64,000 nucleotides of DNA from Dokdonella sp. (GTDB lineage Bacteria > Pseudomonadota > Gammaproteobacteria > Xanthomonadales > Rhodanobacteraceae), in the NCBI RefSeq assembly GCF_019634815.1, contig NZ_JAHCAP010000002.1, positions 1 through 64,000 on the forward strand, in the 5' to 3' direction. The position numbers and the translations under genes were made by a program. Of the stretch, positions 8,076 to 16,769 are shown piece after piece; the first letter of the stretch is position 1; every line of letters starts with the position of its first letter. The notes below the pieces were generated by a model that saw nothing but the letters and a program-made list of their open reading frames with translations, was not told the origin of the DNA and made no database searches.

Positions 8076-9878
8076 TCAGCGGCGCAGGAAGTCGGGCGAA
8101 CACAGGATCAGGCCGACCGCGGTACGCAGGCGTGATTTCGTGTAGTGCTGCGACAGCTGGTTGGCCGGTGACAGGTGCCAACTGTCGGTGCTCAGGTCGA
8201 GCGCAGTGGTCGCCGCGGCTTCCTGACGCAGGAAGTCGACAGCGACGCCGTGGGTTTGCGCCGGCCGCATGCCGAGCAGGCGGTCGCACCAGTAATTGAT
8301 GATGTTGAGCGCGCTGCGATCGGCGGCATCGGGGAACGCGGCGAGCGTTTGCGCCTGCACATCGGCGATGAATGGCGAATTGACGTTGCCGTTGATCTGG
8401 TGCATCTCGAGCAGGCGCGGCAGCAGTTTGAGCGTCATGCCCAAGGCGCTGCTGCTTGACCACACTTGCTGGGTGTCGGGATAGCCGTCGGGCGCGGGCC
8501 AGTAGAACAGGCGGTTGCCGGTGCCCTGCAGGCGGTAGATGAACTCCTCGCTCGTGGTCCAACTGCCGGTGTTGTCGGGCATTGGCGTGAAGTCGGCGTT
8601 GAGGCCGCGCAGTGCACTGATTGCGGCAGTCACCGGGCGCTTCATCTTGGTGCCCCAACTGGTCTTGAACTGGCTCGACTGCAGGATCAGGCCGAGTACC
8701 TGCTTGATCTGGTCAGGTGCCTGCCATTGGGCGTGAAACAGGTCGGCCGCGCTCTGCACCAGCGACTCGGGGGCGTTGTCACCGACGAAGCGGCGGCAGA
8801 GTTTGCCGGCCACGAAGTGCGCCGTGCCCGGATGCTGGGCCAGCATGTCGAACAGCTGGGTGCCGTCGTTCTGGCCGCCGCCGGCAGGGAAGTTGCGATG
8901 CAGGACGCGTTTGACGCCGGCATCGTGCAGGGCCTGCACGTATTCGAAGGTGCCCGGGTTCGGATCGCTTTGCGTTTCCCAGGTGCTGCCGGAAATCGTC
9001 CAGCCGGTGAGCACGCGCGCGGCCTCGTAGACATCGTCATCGACGTACTGCAGGCGCTGGATCTTGCCCTGCCAGTCGACATAGGTCGGCAGCGAGGGAT
9101 CGTCGTCGGGGTCGGTGATGATGCCGCGATAGTTTTCCGCGCCCAGCGTATGCAGTTCGAGCAATTCGCGCGCGTAGTTCTCGTTGGGATGGCCGGAGTA
9201 GCTGGTGTACAGGTCGAGCATGTACATCATCGATGCCGATTCGCAGGTCGCCTGCAGCATGTTGCGGAAATTGCCGAACACGTGTGGGCGGATCGCGTCG
9301 CGGTCGAAGGCGGGGAACATCGGTCCGCCATCGTAATCCCAGCCGAAAGCGCTGAAATGGTCGTGCCAGAAATCGGTTGCGACCTCGAACAGCTGGCGCC
9401 GGCTGTAGATGCGGCGGATCAGGGTCGCGCATTCGACTTCCGACACCGGCAGCATGCGCTGGTAGTAATTGTTGGTGACCGAATGATGATCGGCCCAGAG
9501 CTGCGCGGGTGACTTGCCGAGCGTTGTGAAGCCGGCGCTGGCGAGGCGGCTGTCGCAGGCACCGTCATTGATCGAGGCCGGATCAAGCTGCTGGGCGAGC
9601 CAGCTGCTCCAGCGCGCCTCGTCGTTCGCACCCAGTGCGATAAAGGCGGCGTGCTCGGCGGTGCTGAAGCCGAAGGTCGCACGAGTCAGCCAGCGCACCG
9701 CATCGGGAGGCGTGTTGAGCGCGTCGGGTTGCATGGGCAGAGCGCTCGGCGCAAGGCCGTCACGCCCCGGGCGGCGACGCGACAGTCGCGTATCGAGGGA
9801 CAGGTCGCCGCCGGCACCGAAAAGCGCATGCAGCATGCGCCGGCGCGCCGTCATCACGGCAGTAGGTGTCGCATTCAT
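8076..9878 (-). CDS. DUF1800 family protein
   Basis: The protein has 600 residues. The DUF1800 core begins near residue 58 with AVRWLTRATFGFSTAEHAAF and carries conserved features such as ATDFWHDHFSAFGWD, LDLYTSYSGHPNENYARELLELHTLG and LTGWTI. The N-terminus has ARRRMLHALFGAGG, which could be a weak twin-arginine signal. It is the first gene of a pair with the DUF1501 gene. The biochemical function of the family is unknown. Both members are usually predicted to be exported. Confidence 0.85.
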   Translation of the reverse strand: MNATPTAVMTARRRMLHALFGAGGDLSLDTRLSRRRPGRDGLAPSALPMQPDALNTPPDAVRWLTRATFGFSTAEHAAFIALGANDEARWSSWLAQQLDPASINDGACDSRLASAGFTTLGKSPAQLWADHHSVTNNYYQRMLPVSEVECATLIRRIYSRRQLFEVATDFWHDHFSAFGWDYDGGPMFPAFDRDAIRPHVFGNFRNMLQATCESASMMYMLDLYTSYSGHPNENYARELLELHTLGAENYRGIITDPDDDPSLPTYVDWQGKIQRLQYVDDDVYEAARVLTGWTISGSTWETQSDPNPGTFEYVQALHDAGVKRVLHRNFPAGGGQNDGTQLFDMLAQHPGTAHFVAGKLCRRFVGDNAPESLVQSAADLFHAQWQAPDQIKQVLGLILQSSQFKTSWGTKMKRPVTAAISALRGLNADFTPMPDNTGSWTTSEEFIYRLQGTGNRLFYWPAPDGYPDTQQVWSSSSALGMTLKLLPRLLEMHQINGNVNSPFIADVQAQTLAAFPDAADRSALNIINYWCDRLLGMRPAQTHGVAVDFLRQEAAATTALDLSTDSWHLSPANQLSQHYTKSRLRTAVGLILCSPDFLRR

Positions 9879-9894
9879 CGGAGCCCCCGTTTGA

Positions 9895-9908
9895 CCTCGC
9901 CGGCGAGG
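9895..9908. promoter_or_regulatory. 14-nt perfect palindrome upstream of the DUF1800/DUF1501 pair
   Basis: CCTCGCCGGCGAGG lies 17-30 nt before the DUF1800 start codon and 94 nt after the murB stop. It could be an operator for the DUF pair or part of a murB terminator. There is no T-tract. Function is uncertain. Confidence 0.25.
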
Positions 9909-10001
9909 GGCATATGGATAGCTCGGCTGGCGCGCCGATGCAACGTCGGCGGCCGCAAACCGTGATGGTGGCGGCCAAATCCCCGGTGGGGCGAGGCCGT
10001 G

Positions 10002-11048
10002 CTAGACGATCCTCGGCTCGGCTTCGAGTTCGACGCCGAAACGCGCGCGCACGCGCTCACGCACGGTTTGTGCGAACGCCCACAGTTGCGCGCCGCTGGC
10101 GTGGCCGTGGTTGACCAGCACCAGGGCATGCCGGGCGCTGATGCCGGCGTCGCCGTCACGCTCGCCCTTGCAGCCGGCCTGCTCGATCAGCCAGGCCGCG
10201 GAAAGCTTGACCAGGCCCCCGTCGGCATCCCAGATCGGCAGATCGGCATGTTCGGCGCGCAGGGTATTCGCAAACGCGGGATCGACCCGCGGATTCTTGA
10301 AGAAGCTGCCGGCATTGCCATGCACGGCCGGGTCGGGCAGCTTGCGCATGCGCAGGCGGGTCACCGCTTCGGCCACTTGCGCGGATGTGGCTGCAGCCGC
10401 GGCCACGCCCATCGCATCTAGCTCGGCTTGGATGCCGGCATAGCCCAGGTGCGGTGCGCGCCTTCGCGGCAGCTCGAACTCGACGGCGACGATCAAGTAG
10501 CGGTCGGGTTCGTGCTTGAACAGCGAATCGCGATAGCCGAACGCGCACTGGGCAGGTTGCAGGCGCACGAAGTTGCCCTGTTGCCGGTCCCAGGCTTCGA
10601 CGGTGGCAATGAACTCCGCGACTTCGCCGCCATAGGCGCCAATGTTCTGGATCGGCGCGGCACCGACCGTGCCTGGAATCAAGGCCAGGTTTTCCAGTCC
10701 GCATGCGCCCCTGGCAAGCGACCAGTGCACGAAATCATTCCAGTGTTCGCCCGCGGCCACGCGCACGCGCAGCGTCTGCTCGTCGTCGGCGAGAACTTCG
10801 ATTCCACGGGTGGCCAGGGTGAGTACCACACCGGGCCAGTTGCGCGTGAACAGCACGTTGCTGCCTTCGCCGAGCACCAGCACGGGATCGCGCTGGAGCA
10901 TCGCATAGCCGAACAGTTCGCGCAGCGCGTCGTTCTTGCGCACGTCGATCAACAGCGCTGCGCGCGCCTCGACGCCGAAGCTGTTGCGTGCACGCAGCGA
11001 GGCGTTTTCGAGTATCGAATAGGCGGGCGAGTGGCTGCCGCGATTCAT
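10002..11048 (-). CDS. murB: UDP-N-acetylenolpyruvoylglucosamine reductase
   Basis: The protein has 348 residues and is a cytoplasmic flavoenzyme of peptidoglycan precursor synthesis, reducing enolpyruvyl-UDP-GlcNAc to UDP-MurNAc with NADPH. It shows RNSFGV at the N-terminus, the FAD-binding [27 protein letters not shown], the catalytic serine in NAGSFFKNP and the terminal glutamate region LEAEPRIV. This is the E. coli-type (type I) enzyme. The ATG at 11048 overlaps the pyrD stop by 4 nt (ATGA), so the two genes are translationally coupled. Confidence 0.95.
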   Translation of the reverse strand: MNRGSHSPAYSILENASLRARNSFGVEARAALLIDVRKNDALRELFGYAMLQRDPVLVLGEGSNVLFTRNWPGVVLTLATRGIEVLADDEQTLRVRVAAGEHWNDFVHWSLARGACGLENLALIPGTVGAAPIQNIGAYGGEVAEFIATVEAWDRQQGNFVRLQPAQCAFGYRDSLFKHEPDRYLIVAVEFELPRRRAPHLGYAGIQAELDAMGVAAAAATSAQVAEAVTRLRMRKLPDPAVHGNAGSFFKNPRVDPAFANTLRAEHADLPIWDADGGLVKLSAAWLIEQAGCKGERDGDAGISARHALVLVNHGHASGAQLWAFAQTVRERVRARFGVELEAEPRIV

Positions 11049-12079
11049 GCGGATGGGGACCCCGCACGTTCGCGCAGCGCCGTCACGCAGTCGCCAATCA
11101 AGGCCGGGCCGCGGAAGATGAGGCCGCTGTAGAATTGCACCAGGCTCGCGCCGGCGTCGAACTTGGCCGCCGCGTCGCCGCCCGCGCTGATGCCGCCGAC
11201 GCCGACCAGTGGAATCTTTCCTGCAAGTCGCTGCGCCATCCCGCGCAGCACGGCAGTGGATTTTTCCAGCAGCGGCTTGCCCGACAGACCGCCGCTCTCG
11301 TGTGCATGACGATGTCCGCTCACGCCTTCGCGCGCGAGTGTGGTGTTGGTGCAGATCAGGCCATCGACCTGTGCTTGCAGCACGACGCCGGCAATCGCAT
11401 CGAGTGCGGCAGTATCGAGATCGGGCGCGATCTTGAGAAGCATCGGCTTGCGTTTGCCGTCGCGCGCGGCCAGGCGCTCCTGCGCCTCGCGCAGCGTGCC
11501 GATCAGGCGCCGCAGGGAATCCTCGTGTTGCAGGTCGCGCAAGCCCTGCGTGTTGGGCGAGGAAATGTTGATGGTGACGTAACTCGCGCGGGCGTACACG
11601 CGTTCGAGGCAATGCAGGTAATCATCTGCCGCGCGTTCGTTGGGCGTGTCCTTGTTCTTGCCGATGTTGATGCCAAGCACGCCGCCGAACTTCGCACGCT
11701 CGACATTGCGCAGCAGTGCGTCGACACCGTCGTTGTTGAAGCCCATGCGATTGATGATCGCCTCGTGCTCGGCGAGACGGAACAGGCGCGGCCGCGCATT
11801 GCCGGCCTGCGCGCGCGGCGTGGTGGTGCCCACCTCGATGAAGCCGAAGCCGAGCGCGGCCAGCGCATCGACATGCGCGCCATTCTTGTCGAGCCCGGCG
11901 GCCAGGCCCACCGGATTGTCGAACCGCATGCCCAGGACATCGACCGGCGAGGTCCTGTGGCTGCCCGCCAGCAACGGGTGGGTGCCCGTTCGCCAGGCTG
12001 CCTCGATCGCGGCGAGGGCAAGATCATGGGCGCGCTCGGCATCCAGGCAGAACAACAGGGAGCGCGCGAGTGCGTACAT
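11045..12079 (-). CDS. pyrD: Dihydroorotate dehydrogenase (quinone), class 2
   Basis: The protein has 344 residues and oxidises dihydroorotate to orotate at the inner membrane with ubiquinone. The N-terminal amphipathic region [21 protein letters not shown] is the class 2 membrane-association helix pair. The FMN site and the catalytic serine in [11 protein letters not shown] are present, as are the GVGGI and FYSGLIF phosphate-binding segments near the end. The start at 12079 is preceded by AGGAC and fits the family length (336-350). The stop overlaps murB. Confidence 0.95.
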   Translation of the reverse strand: MYALARSLLFCLDAERAHDLALAAIEAAWRTGTHPLLAGSHRTSPVDVLGMRFDNPVGLAAGLDKNGAHVDALAALGFGFIEVGTTTPRAQAGNARPRLFRLAEHEAIINRMGFNNDGVDALLRNVERAKFGGVLGINIGKNKDTPNERAADDYLHCLERVYARASYVTINISSPNTQGLRDLQHEDSLRRLIGTLREAQERLAARDGKRKPMLLKIAPDLDTAALDAIAGVVLQAQVDGLICTNTTLAREGVSGHRHAHESGGLSGKPLLEKSTAVLRGMAQRLAGKIPLVGVGGISAGGDAAAKFDAGASLVQFYSGLIFRGPALIGDCVTALRERAGSPSA

Positions 12080-12147
12080 CGAGGTCCTGTTTGCAGCGCA
12101 GGCCACGGGCGCACGGCCCGCGGCGTCCGGGGAATGGGCGGGGCGTC

Positions 12148-12441
12148 TCAGCTGAACAATTTGGCGAAAAAGACGAGGCCGCCGAACAAGACGAAGATTG
12201 CAATGACGACAAGAACCATCAGGATCAACTGCGCCCAGCCGAGGATCAGGCCGGTCAGCGCCATGCCGTCACCGTCGATCGTGCCCGGTGGGGCGCGGCG
12301 AATTTCACCGCGGGCGAGATGGCCGCAGATGATCGCCACCAGCGCACCAACGAAGGGCAGCATGAACCAGCACAGGATGCCGGAGATCAAGCTGACGAGT
12401 GCGGTCGTACTGGTCTGGCGGGCAGGCACGGGGGCATTCAT
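12148..12441 (-). CDS. Small DUF4190-type membrane protein
   Basis: The protein has 97 residues. Two hydrophobic segments (about 12-38 and 64-93) flank a short loop with [12 protein letters not shown], the pattern of DUF4190 proteins, where [10 protein letters not shown] and ISLGHIARGQI-like motifs recur. It is an inner-membrane protein of unknown role. It lies between the ALDH gene and pyrD on the same strand, with a hairpin separating it from the ALDH gene. The start at 12441 was preferred because the residues before it are not conserved-looking; 12462 is an in-frame alternative. Confidence 0.75.
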   Translation of the reverse strand: MNAPVPARQTSTTALVSLISGILCWFMLPFVGALVAIICGHLARGEIRRAPPGTIDGDGMALTGLILGWAQLILMVLVVIAIFVLFGGLVFFAKLFS

Positions 12442-12499
12442 GCGGATGGATCCTCGATGCACGGTGGATCAAGACTAGAGGCAGGCGGCAGCTTGATCA

Positions 12500-12531
12500 A
12501 TGCGCCCGGCGTGCACGGCGGCCGGGCGCAT
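12500..12531 (-). terminator. Hairpin downstream of the aldehyde dehydrogenase gene
   Basis: A perfect 11-bp stem (ATGCGCCCGGC / GCCGGGCGCAT) with a 10-nt loop starts 9 nt after the ALDH stop on the minus strand. There is no strong T-run, so termination strength is uncertain. Confidence 0.5.
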
Positions 12532-12540
12532 CGGCGCATT

Positions 12541-14073
12541 TCAGAACTCGAACTTGATGCCCTGGGCAAGCGGCAAGGCGTCAGAGTAGTTGATGGTGTT
12601 GGTCTGGCGGCGCATGTAGGCCTGCCAGGCGGTCGAACCCGATTCGCGGCCGCCGCCGGTTTCCTTCTCGCCACCGAAGGCGCCACCGATCTCGGCGCCC
12701 GAGGTGCCGATATTGACGTTGGCAATGCCGCAGTCGCTGCCGCTGGCAGCGAGGAAGGCTTCGGCCGCCTTGAGATTCTGCGTGAAGATCGCCGAGGACA
12801 AACCCTGCGGTACGTCGTTCTGCGCCGCAATCGCTTCGTCGAGCGACTTGAACTTCATCACGTAGAGGATCGGCGCGAAGGTTTCGGTCTGCACCACCTC
12901 GGCCGAATTGGCCAGGCCGGTGATGATCGTCGGCAGCACGAAATTACCCTTGCCGGCGATCGCGGCGCCGCCACTGGCGACCTTGCCGCCGCTGGCCTTG
13001 GCCTTCTCGATCGCGGCGAGATACGCGCTCACCGCATCGCGGCTGTTGAGCGGGCCCATGAGGTTCTTCGCGTCGGTGGGATCGCCGATCTTCTTCTCGA
13101 CCTGTTGGTAGGCGGTGACCAGTTTGGCGAGCACGTCATCGTGGATCGACTCGTGCACGAACAGGCGGCGCGTGGTGGTGCAGCGCTGGCCGGCGGTGCC
13201 GACCGCGCCGAACACGATCGCCGGGATCGCCAGTTTCAGATCGGCGCTCTGGTCGACGATGATCGCGTTGTTGCCGCCCAGCTCGAGCAGGCTGCGGCCC
13301 ATGCGCTGGGCCACGCGCTCGCCGACGAGGCGACCAACCCGGGTCGAACCGGTGAAGCTCACCAGCGCGATGCGCTTGTCATCGACGAAGCCCTGCGCCA
13401 GTTCGGTGCCGGCATCGTTGAACAGGAAGAACAGGTCGGGGAAGCCGCCCGCGCGCAGTGCTTCGTTGCAGATCCTGAGCGCGGCGATCGCCGACAGCGG
13501 TACCTTGGGCGAGGGCTTCCAGATCGAGATGTCACCGCAGACCGCGGCGATGAAGCTGTTCCAGGCCCACACCGCGACCGGGAAGTTGAAGGCCGAAATG
13601 ATGCCGACCAGACCCAGCGGATGCCATTGCTCGTACATGCGATGGCCGGGACGTTCGGAATGCATGGTCAGGCCGTAGAGCTGGCGCGACAGACCGAGCG
13701 CGAAGTCGCCGATGTCGATCATTTCCTGCACTTCGCCATCGCCTTCTGGCTTGGACTTGCCCATTTCCAATGCGACCAGCGAGCCCAGCGCGTCCTTGTG
13801 CGTGCGCAGTGCCTCGCTGCACAGGCGAATCGCCTCGCCGCGCCGCGGTGCAGGGGTCGTGCGCCAGACCGCGAAGGCTTCCTGTGCGCGCTTGAGGATG
13901 GTCGCGTAATCGCTCTCACCCGAGGCATGCACTTCGGCGATCACTTCGTTGTTGCTCGGATTGATCGCCTGAAGCAGGCCGGCATCGGTGGTTTTCGACC
14001 ACTCGCCGTTGCCGAGGTAGGCGCCGGAATTGATGGGGCCAAGACCGAGGGCCTTGAGGATCTGACTGGACAT
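12541..14073 (-). CDS. ALDH7-type aldehyde dehydrogenase (aminoadipate-semialdehyde / piperideine-6-carboxylate type)
   Basis: The protein has 510 residues. It is an NAD(P)-dependent aldehyde dehydrogenase with [21 protein letters not shown], the NAD site FTGSTRVGR, the catalytic glutamate in LELGGNNAI and the catalytic cysteine in [12 protein letters not shown]. The [13 protein letters not shown] and GQRCTTTRR context is typical of ALDH7 (antiquitin, AmaB/Pcd), which oxidises alpha-aminoadipic semialdehyde in lysine breakdown. The substrate assignment rests on family resemblance only; no other lysine catabolism gene is adjacent. The ATG at 14073 has GGAG upstream. Confidence 0.88.
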   Translation of the reverse strand: MSSQILKALGLGPINSGAYLGNGEWSKTTDAGLLQAINPSNNEVIAEVHASGESDYATILKRAQEAFAVWRTTPAPRRGEAIRLCSEALRTHKDALGSLVALEMGKSKPEGDGEVQEMIDIGDFALGLSRQLYGLTMHSERPGHRMYEQWHPLGLVGIISAFNFPVAVWAWNSFIAAVCGDISIWKPSPKVPLSAIAALRICNEALRAGGFPDLFFLFNDAGTELAQGFVDDKRIALVSFTGSTRVGRLVGERVAQRMGRSLLELGGNNAIIVDQSADLKLAIPAIVFGAVGTAGQRCTTTRRLFVHESIHDDVLAKLVTAYQQVEKKIGDPTDAKNLMGPLNSRDAVSAYLAAIEKAKASGGKVASGGAAIAGKGNFVLPTIITGLANSAEVVQTETFAPILYVMKFKSLDEAIAAQNDVPQGLSSAIFTQNLKAAEAFLAASGSDCGIANVNIGTSGAEIGGAFGGEKETGGGRESGSTAWQAYMRRQTNTINYSDALPLAQGIKFEF

Positions 14074-14115
14074 GGGAGACTCCGCGATGCGCATTGCGCG
14101 CTCTGAAAACGGCAA

Positions 14116-14121
14116 ATTATA
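14116..14121 (-). promoter_or_regulatory. -10 box (TATAAT) upstream of the ALDH7 gene
   Basis: A consensus TATAAT reads on the minus strand 42 nt before the ATG at 14073. No good -35 box at 16-18 nt is seen; a TTGACA at 14164-14159 is too far upstream to pair with it. Confidence 0.45.
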
Positions 14122-14199
14122 GCAGGCTGCCACTCGCTCCGAGGTGCGTGAAAGGCGCTGTCAAGCCCGGCGCTGCGCGGCATGGGCGTGCCACATGGT

Positions 14200-14205
14200 T
14201 ACAAT
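14200..14205 (+). promoter_or_regulatory. -10 box upstream of tRNA-Arg
   Basis: TACAAT lies 13 nt before the first base of the mature tRNA, consistent with a short 5' leader. The -35 region is not clear. Confidence 0.35.
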
Positions 14206-14218
14206 GCGCGCCTTGCAC

Positions 14219-14295
14219 GGCCCCGTAGCTCAGCTGGATAGAGCGCGCCCCTCCTAAGGGCGAGGTCACAGGTTCGAATCCTGTCGGGGTCGCCA
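14219..14295 (+). tRNA. tRNA-Arg (anticodon CCT)
   Basis: A full cloverleaf of 77 nt with encoded CCA. The acceptor stem is GGCCCCG paired with CGGGGTC (one G-T pair), the D-arm is GCTC/GAGC, the anticodon stem is CGCCC/GGGCG around loop CTCCTAA (anticodon CCT, reads AGG), and the T-arm is ACAGG/CCTGT with loop TTCGAAT. AGG is a rare codon in this high-GC genome. No integrase or repeated tRNA 3' end is seen next to it, so it is not an occupied attachment site here. Confidence 0.97.
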
Positions 14296-14332
14296 TTCAA
14301 ACCCTGCCGCGTGGCGGCCTCGGACCCAGCGC

Positions 14333-15115
14333 ATGCTGCACGGACAGAAAATCGTCGTGGTGATGCCGGCGTATCACGCCGAGAAGACGCTGGCCGAGTG
14401 CCACGCGGCGATTCCCCTCGACATCGTCGATGAGGTGCTGCTGGTCGATGATGCCAGCGACGATGCGACGGTCGCGGTCGCGCAGCGATTGGGGATCCGC
14501 ACCCATCGCCACGCTGTCAACCGCGGCTATGGCGGCAATCAGAAGACCTGCTATGCGCTCGCGCTCGGTGCCGATGCCGACATCGTGGTGATGCTGCATC
14601 CGGATTACCAATACGAACCGCGTTTGATCACCGCGATGGCGGCGATGATCGCCTCGGGGGTCTACGACGTGGTGTTCGGCTCGCGCATCCTCGGCAACAC
14701 CGCGATCGCGGGCGGCATGCCGCGCTACAAATACTTGTTCAATCGCCTGCTCACCGCGTTTGAAAACCTGTTGATCGGTTCCAAGCTCTCGGAGTTTCAT
14801 TCCGGTTATCGCGCGTTCTCGCGCAAGGTGCTGGAGACCTTGCCGCTCGCGTCGAACTCCGATGACTTCGTGTTCGACAACCAGATGCTGGTGCAGGCGC
14901 ATGCCTTCGGTGCGCGTATCGGCGAGATGTCCTGCCCGACCAAATATTTTGCCGATGCCAGCGAGATCAATTTCCGCCGCTCGGTGGTGTATGGCCTGGG
15001 CGTCTTGCGTGTGGCCATGACCTATCGCCTGTGGAAATGGCGCCTGCTCAAGTCGCAGCTGTTTTCTGCCGCGCCCGCGGATCGGCTGACGGCGATGAAG
15101 CCGGATGCGCCCTGA
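14333..15115 (+). CDS. Glycosyltransferase family 2
   Basis: The protein has 260 residues with a GT-A fold: VVVMPAYHAEKTLAE at the N-terminus, the nucleotide-sugar-binding EVLLVDDASDD, NRGYGGNQ, and a metal-binding D-x-D-like HPDYQYEP. The closest general type is a dolichyl-phosphate-mannose-synthase-like or polyprenyl-linked sugar transferase. The C-terminal end (LGVLRVAMTYRLWKWRL) is amphipathic and may touch the membrane. Its 3' end overlaps the next gene by 11 nt. The pair probably acts on one lipid- or protein-linked glycan. Confidence 0.85.
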   Translation: MLHGQKIVVVMPAYHAEKTLAECHAAIPLDIVDEVLLVDDASDDATVAVAQRLGIRTHRHAVNRGYGGNQKTCYALALGADADIVVMLHPDYQYEPRLITAMAAMIASGVYDVVFGSRILGNTAIAGGMPRYKYLFNRLLTAFENLLIGSKLSEFHSGYRAFSRKVLETLPLASNSDDFVFDNQMLVQAHAFGARIGEMSCPTKYFADASEINFRRSVVYGLGVLRVAMTYRLWKWRLLKSQLFSAAPADRLTAMKPDAP

Positions 15116-16769
15116 AGGCACGCCCGCTGCGCGCGATCTGCGCTGGCCCTGGTGGCTGCTGGGTGCCGCTGCGCTGCTCGCGGGTGCGTTCGCGCGCATC
15201 TGGCAACTGCGCTCGCAGATGCTCATCGACGATGAATGGCATGCGGTTCGCAAGCTGATTCAGTCCGGTATGGGGGACATCGCCGACCACTTCGGCATTG
15301 CCGACTATTCGATCCCGCTCACGCTTTACGACCGCTGGCTCTACGAGCACAACCAACTTAGCGAATGGTCGATGCACCTGCCGCTGCTGATTGCCGGGCT
15401 TGCGTTGCTGGTGATCGCGCCGCTGCTGCTGCGGCGCACGCTCGAGTTGCCGGTGCGCGTGACCTGGCTCGGCCTGCTCGCGGTGTCGCCGCTGCTGATC
15501 TACTTCAGCCGCACGGCGCGGCCCTATGCATTGCTCGCCCTGTGCGGCGTGCTCGCCTTCCTCGCCTTGCGCAACTGGACAGCGCGAGGTGGCCGTGCGC
15601 CGGCTTGGGCGGCGCTGTACGTCCTGGCGACCTGTCTGGCCGGCTGGGCGCATCTGCTGTCGCTGGTGTTCACGCTGTGGCCGCTGGCCTGCGCCGCGAC
15701 AATCGCCACGATCGCCTGTTTCGATTCGAAGCAGCGCGAGCGGGCCGCGCGCGTGCTGCGCGGCAGCCTGTTGCTGGGCGCACTCACGGGATGCCTGCTG
15801 TTGATCGCGCTCGCGCCGCCCTTGATCAACGACTGGGCCGCACTCGCCGGCAAGGCCGGTGCCGACAGCGTGAGCGGCGCGAGTCTGTATCGCACCCTGC
15901 TCATGCAATTCGGTATCACCGATGCACTGAGCCTGGGCGTGGTGCTGATTCTGCTTGTGCTTGGCGCCCTGCGTCTGTGGCGCAGCGAGCGCTTCCTTGT
16001 CGCAAGCGTGCTCAGTGCCGCGATCGTCGGCATGGGCGTGATCGCCTTGACGCAGCCAGCCTGGGTGCAGCATCCGCTGGTATTTGCGCGTTATGCGACG
16101 CCGATCCTGCCGTGGTTGCTGCTGCTGGTCGCGTCCGGTTTGGTGGATACGGTCGAACGCCTGCGCAAGCCATGGCTGACGATGCCCTTGGTACTGATCG
16201 CGCTGATCGCCTTGCTTGCACGCGGGCCGCTGCCGACCTGGTTCTACTGGCCCAACCAATTCATGGGCCATGCGCTGTTCCAGTTCGACTACGACCCTGC
16301 TCACAATCCCTACGTCACCCGGCTCGAACTCGGGCCGGTTTCGCCGTTCTACACCGATCTGGCCAAGCGACCAGCGGGCAGCGTGACCCTGATCGAGACG
16401 CCGGCGCGTGCCCATTCGAACTACATGCCCGATCCGTGGCTGCAGCAGATCCATCACCAGAACGTGAAGTTCGCTCTGGCATCGCCGATCTGCGGCGAGG
16501 GCGACTGGGATGAGTTCCCGTATACCGCCAGCGGCACGCGCTTCAAGCGTTTCGGGCGCCTGGCCGACATCCTCGAAGGCGCAACCTGGGGTGCCGACTA
16601 TCTCGTGCTGCGCATGCATCCGTGGACGCTGCCCGCGGGCAAGGCGTTTCCGTGGCCGGTGGCCTGGCCCGACATGAGGGCGTGCGCGGCCAAGGTCGAA
16701 GCGAAACTCGGTGCGCCCGTCTATCGCGACGATGCCGTGACCGTGTTTTCCTTGCGTGGCTCTCCCTGA
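15105..16769 (+). CDS. Polytopic GT-C (GT39-like) membrane glycosyltransferase or related membrane protein
   Basis: The protein has 554 residues. About ten hydrophobic segments lie in residues 12-390, followed by a soluble C-terminal part of about 150 residues. The first external loop has IDDEWHAVRKL, and acidic residues at this position are the catalytic feature of GT-C enzymes that use polyprenyl-phosphate sugars. It overlaps the family 2 glycosyltransferase gene upstream, which could make the lipid-linked donor. The acceptor is unknown. The 3' end overlaps the convergent C13 peptidase gene by 49 nt. Confidence 0.7.
   Translation: MRPEGTPAARDLRWPWWLLGAAALLAGAFARIWQLRSQMLIDDEWHAVRKLIQSGMGDIADHFGIADYSIPLTLYDRWLYEHNQLSEWSMHLPLLIAGLALLVIAPLLLRRTLELPVRVTWLGLLAVSPLLIYFSRTARPYALLALCGVLAFLALRNWTARGGRAPAWAALYVLATCLAGWAHLLSLVFTLWPLACAATIATIACFDSKQRERAARVLRGSLLLGALTGCLLLIALAPPLINDWAALAGKAGADSVSGASLYRTLLMQFGITDALSLGVVLILLVLGALRLWRSERFLVASVLSAAIVGMGVIALTQPAWVQHPLVFARYATPILPWLLLLVASGLVDTVERLRKPWLTMPLVLIALIALLARGPLPTWFYWPNQFMGHALFQFDYDPAHNPYVTRLELGPVSPFYTDLAKRPAGSVTLIETPARAHSNYMPDPWLQQIHHQNVKFALASPICGEGDWDEFPYTASGTRFKRFGRLADILEGATWGADYLVLRMHPWTLPAGKAFPWPVAWPDMRACAAKVEAKLGAPVYRDDAVTVFSLRGSP

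Noticed and set aside
12070..14106. A 678-residue forward frame opposite the ALDH7 and DUF4190 genes
   Set aside because: Antisense shadow of genes with clear family motifs.
14219..14295. tRNA-Arg as an integration site for an island
   Set aside because: No integrase, no repeated tRNA end, and typical chromosomal genes on both sides.
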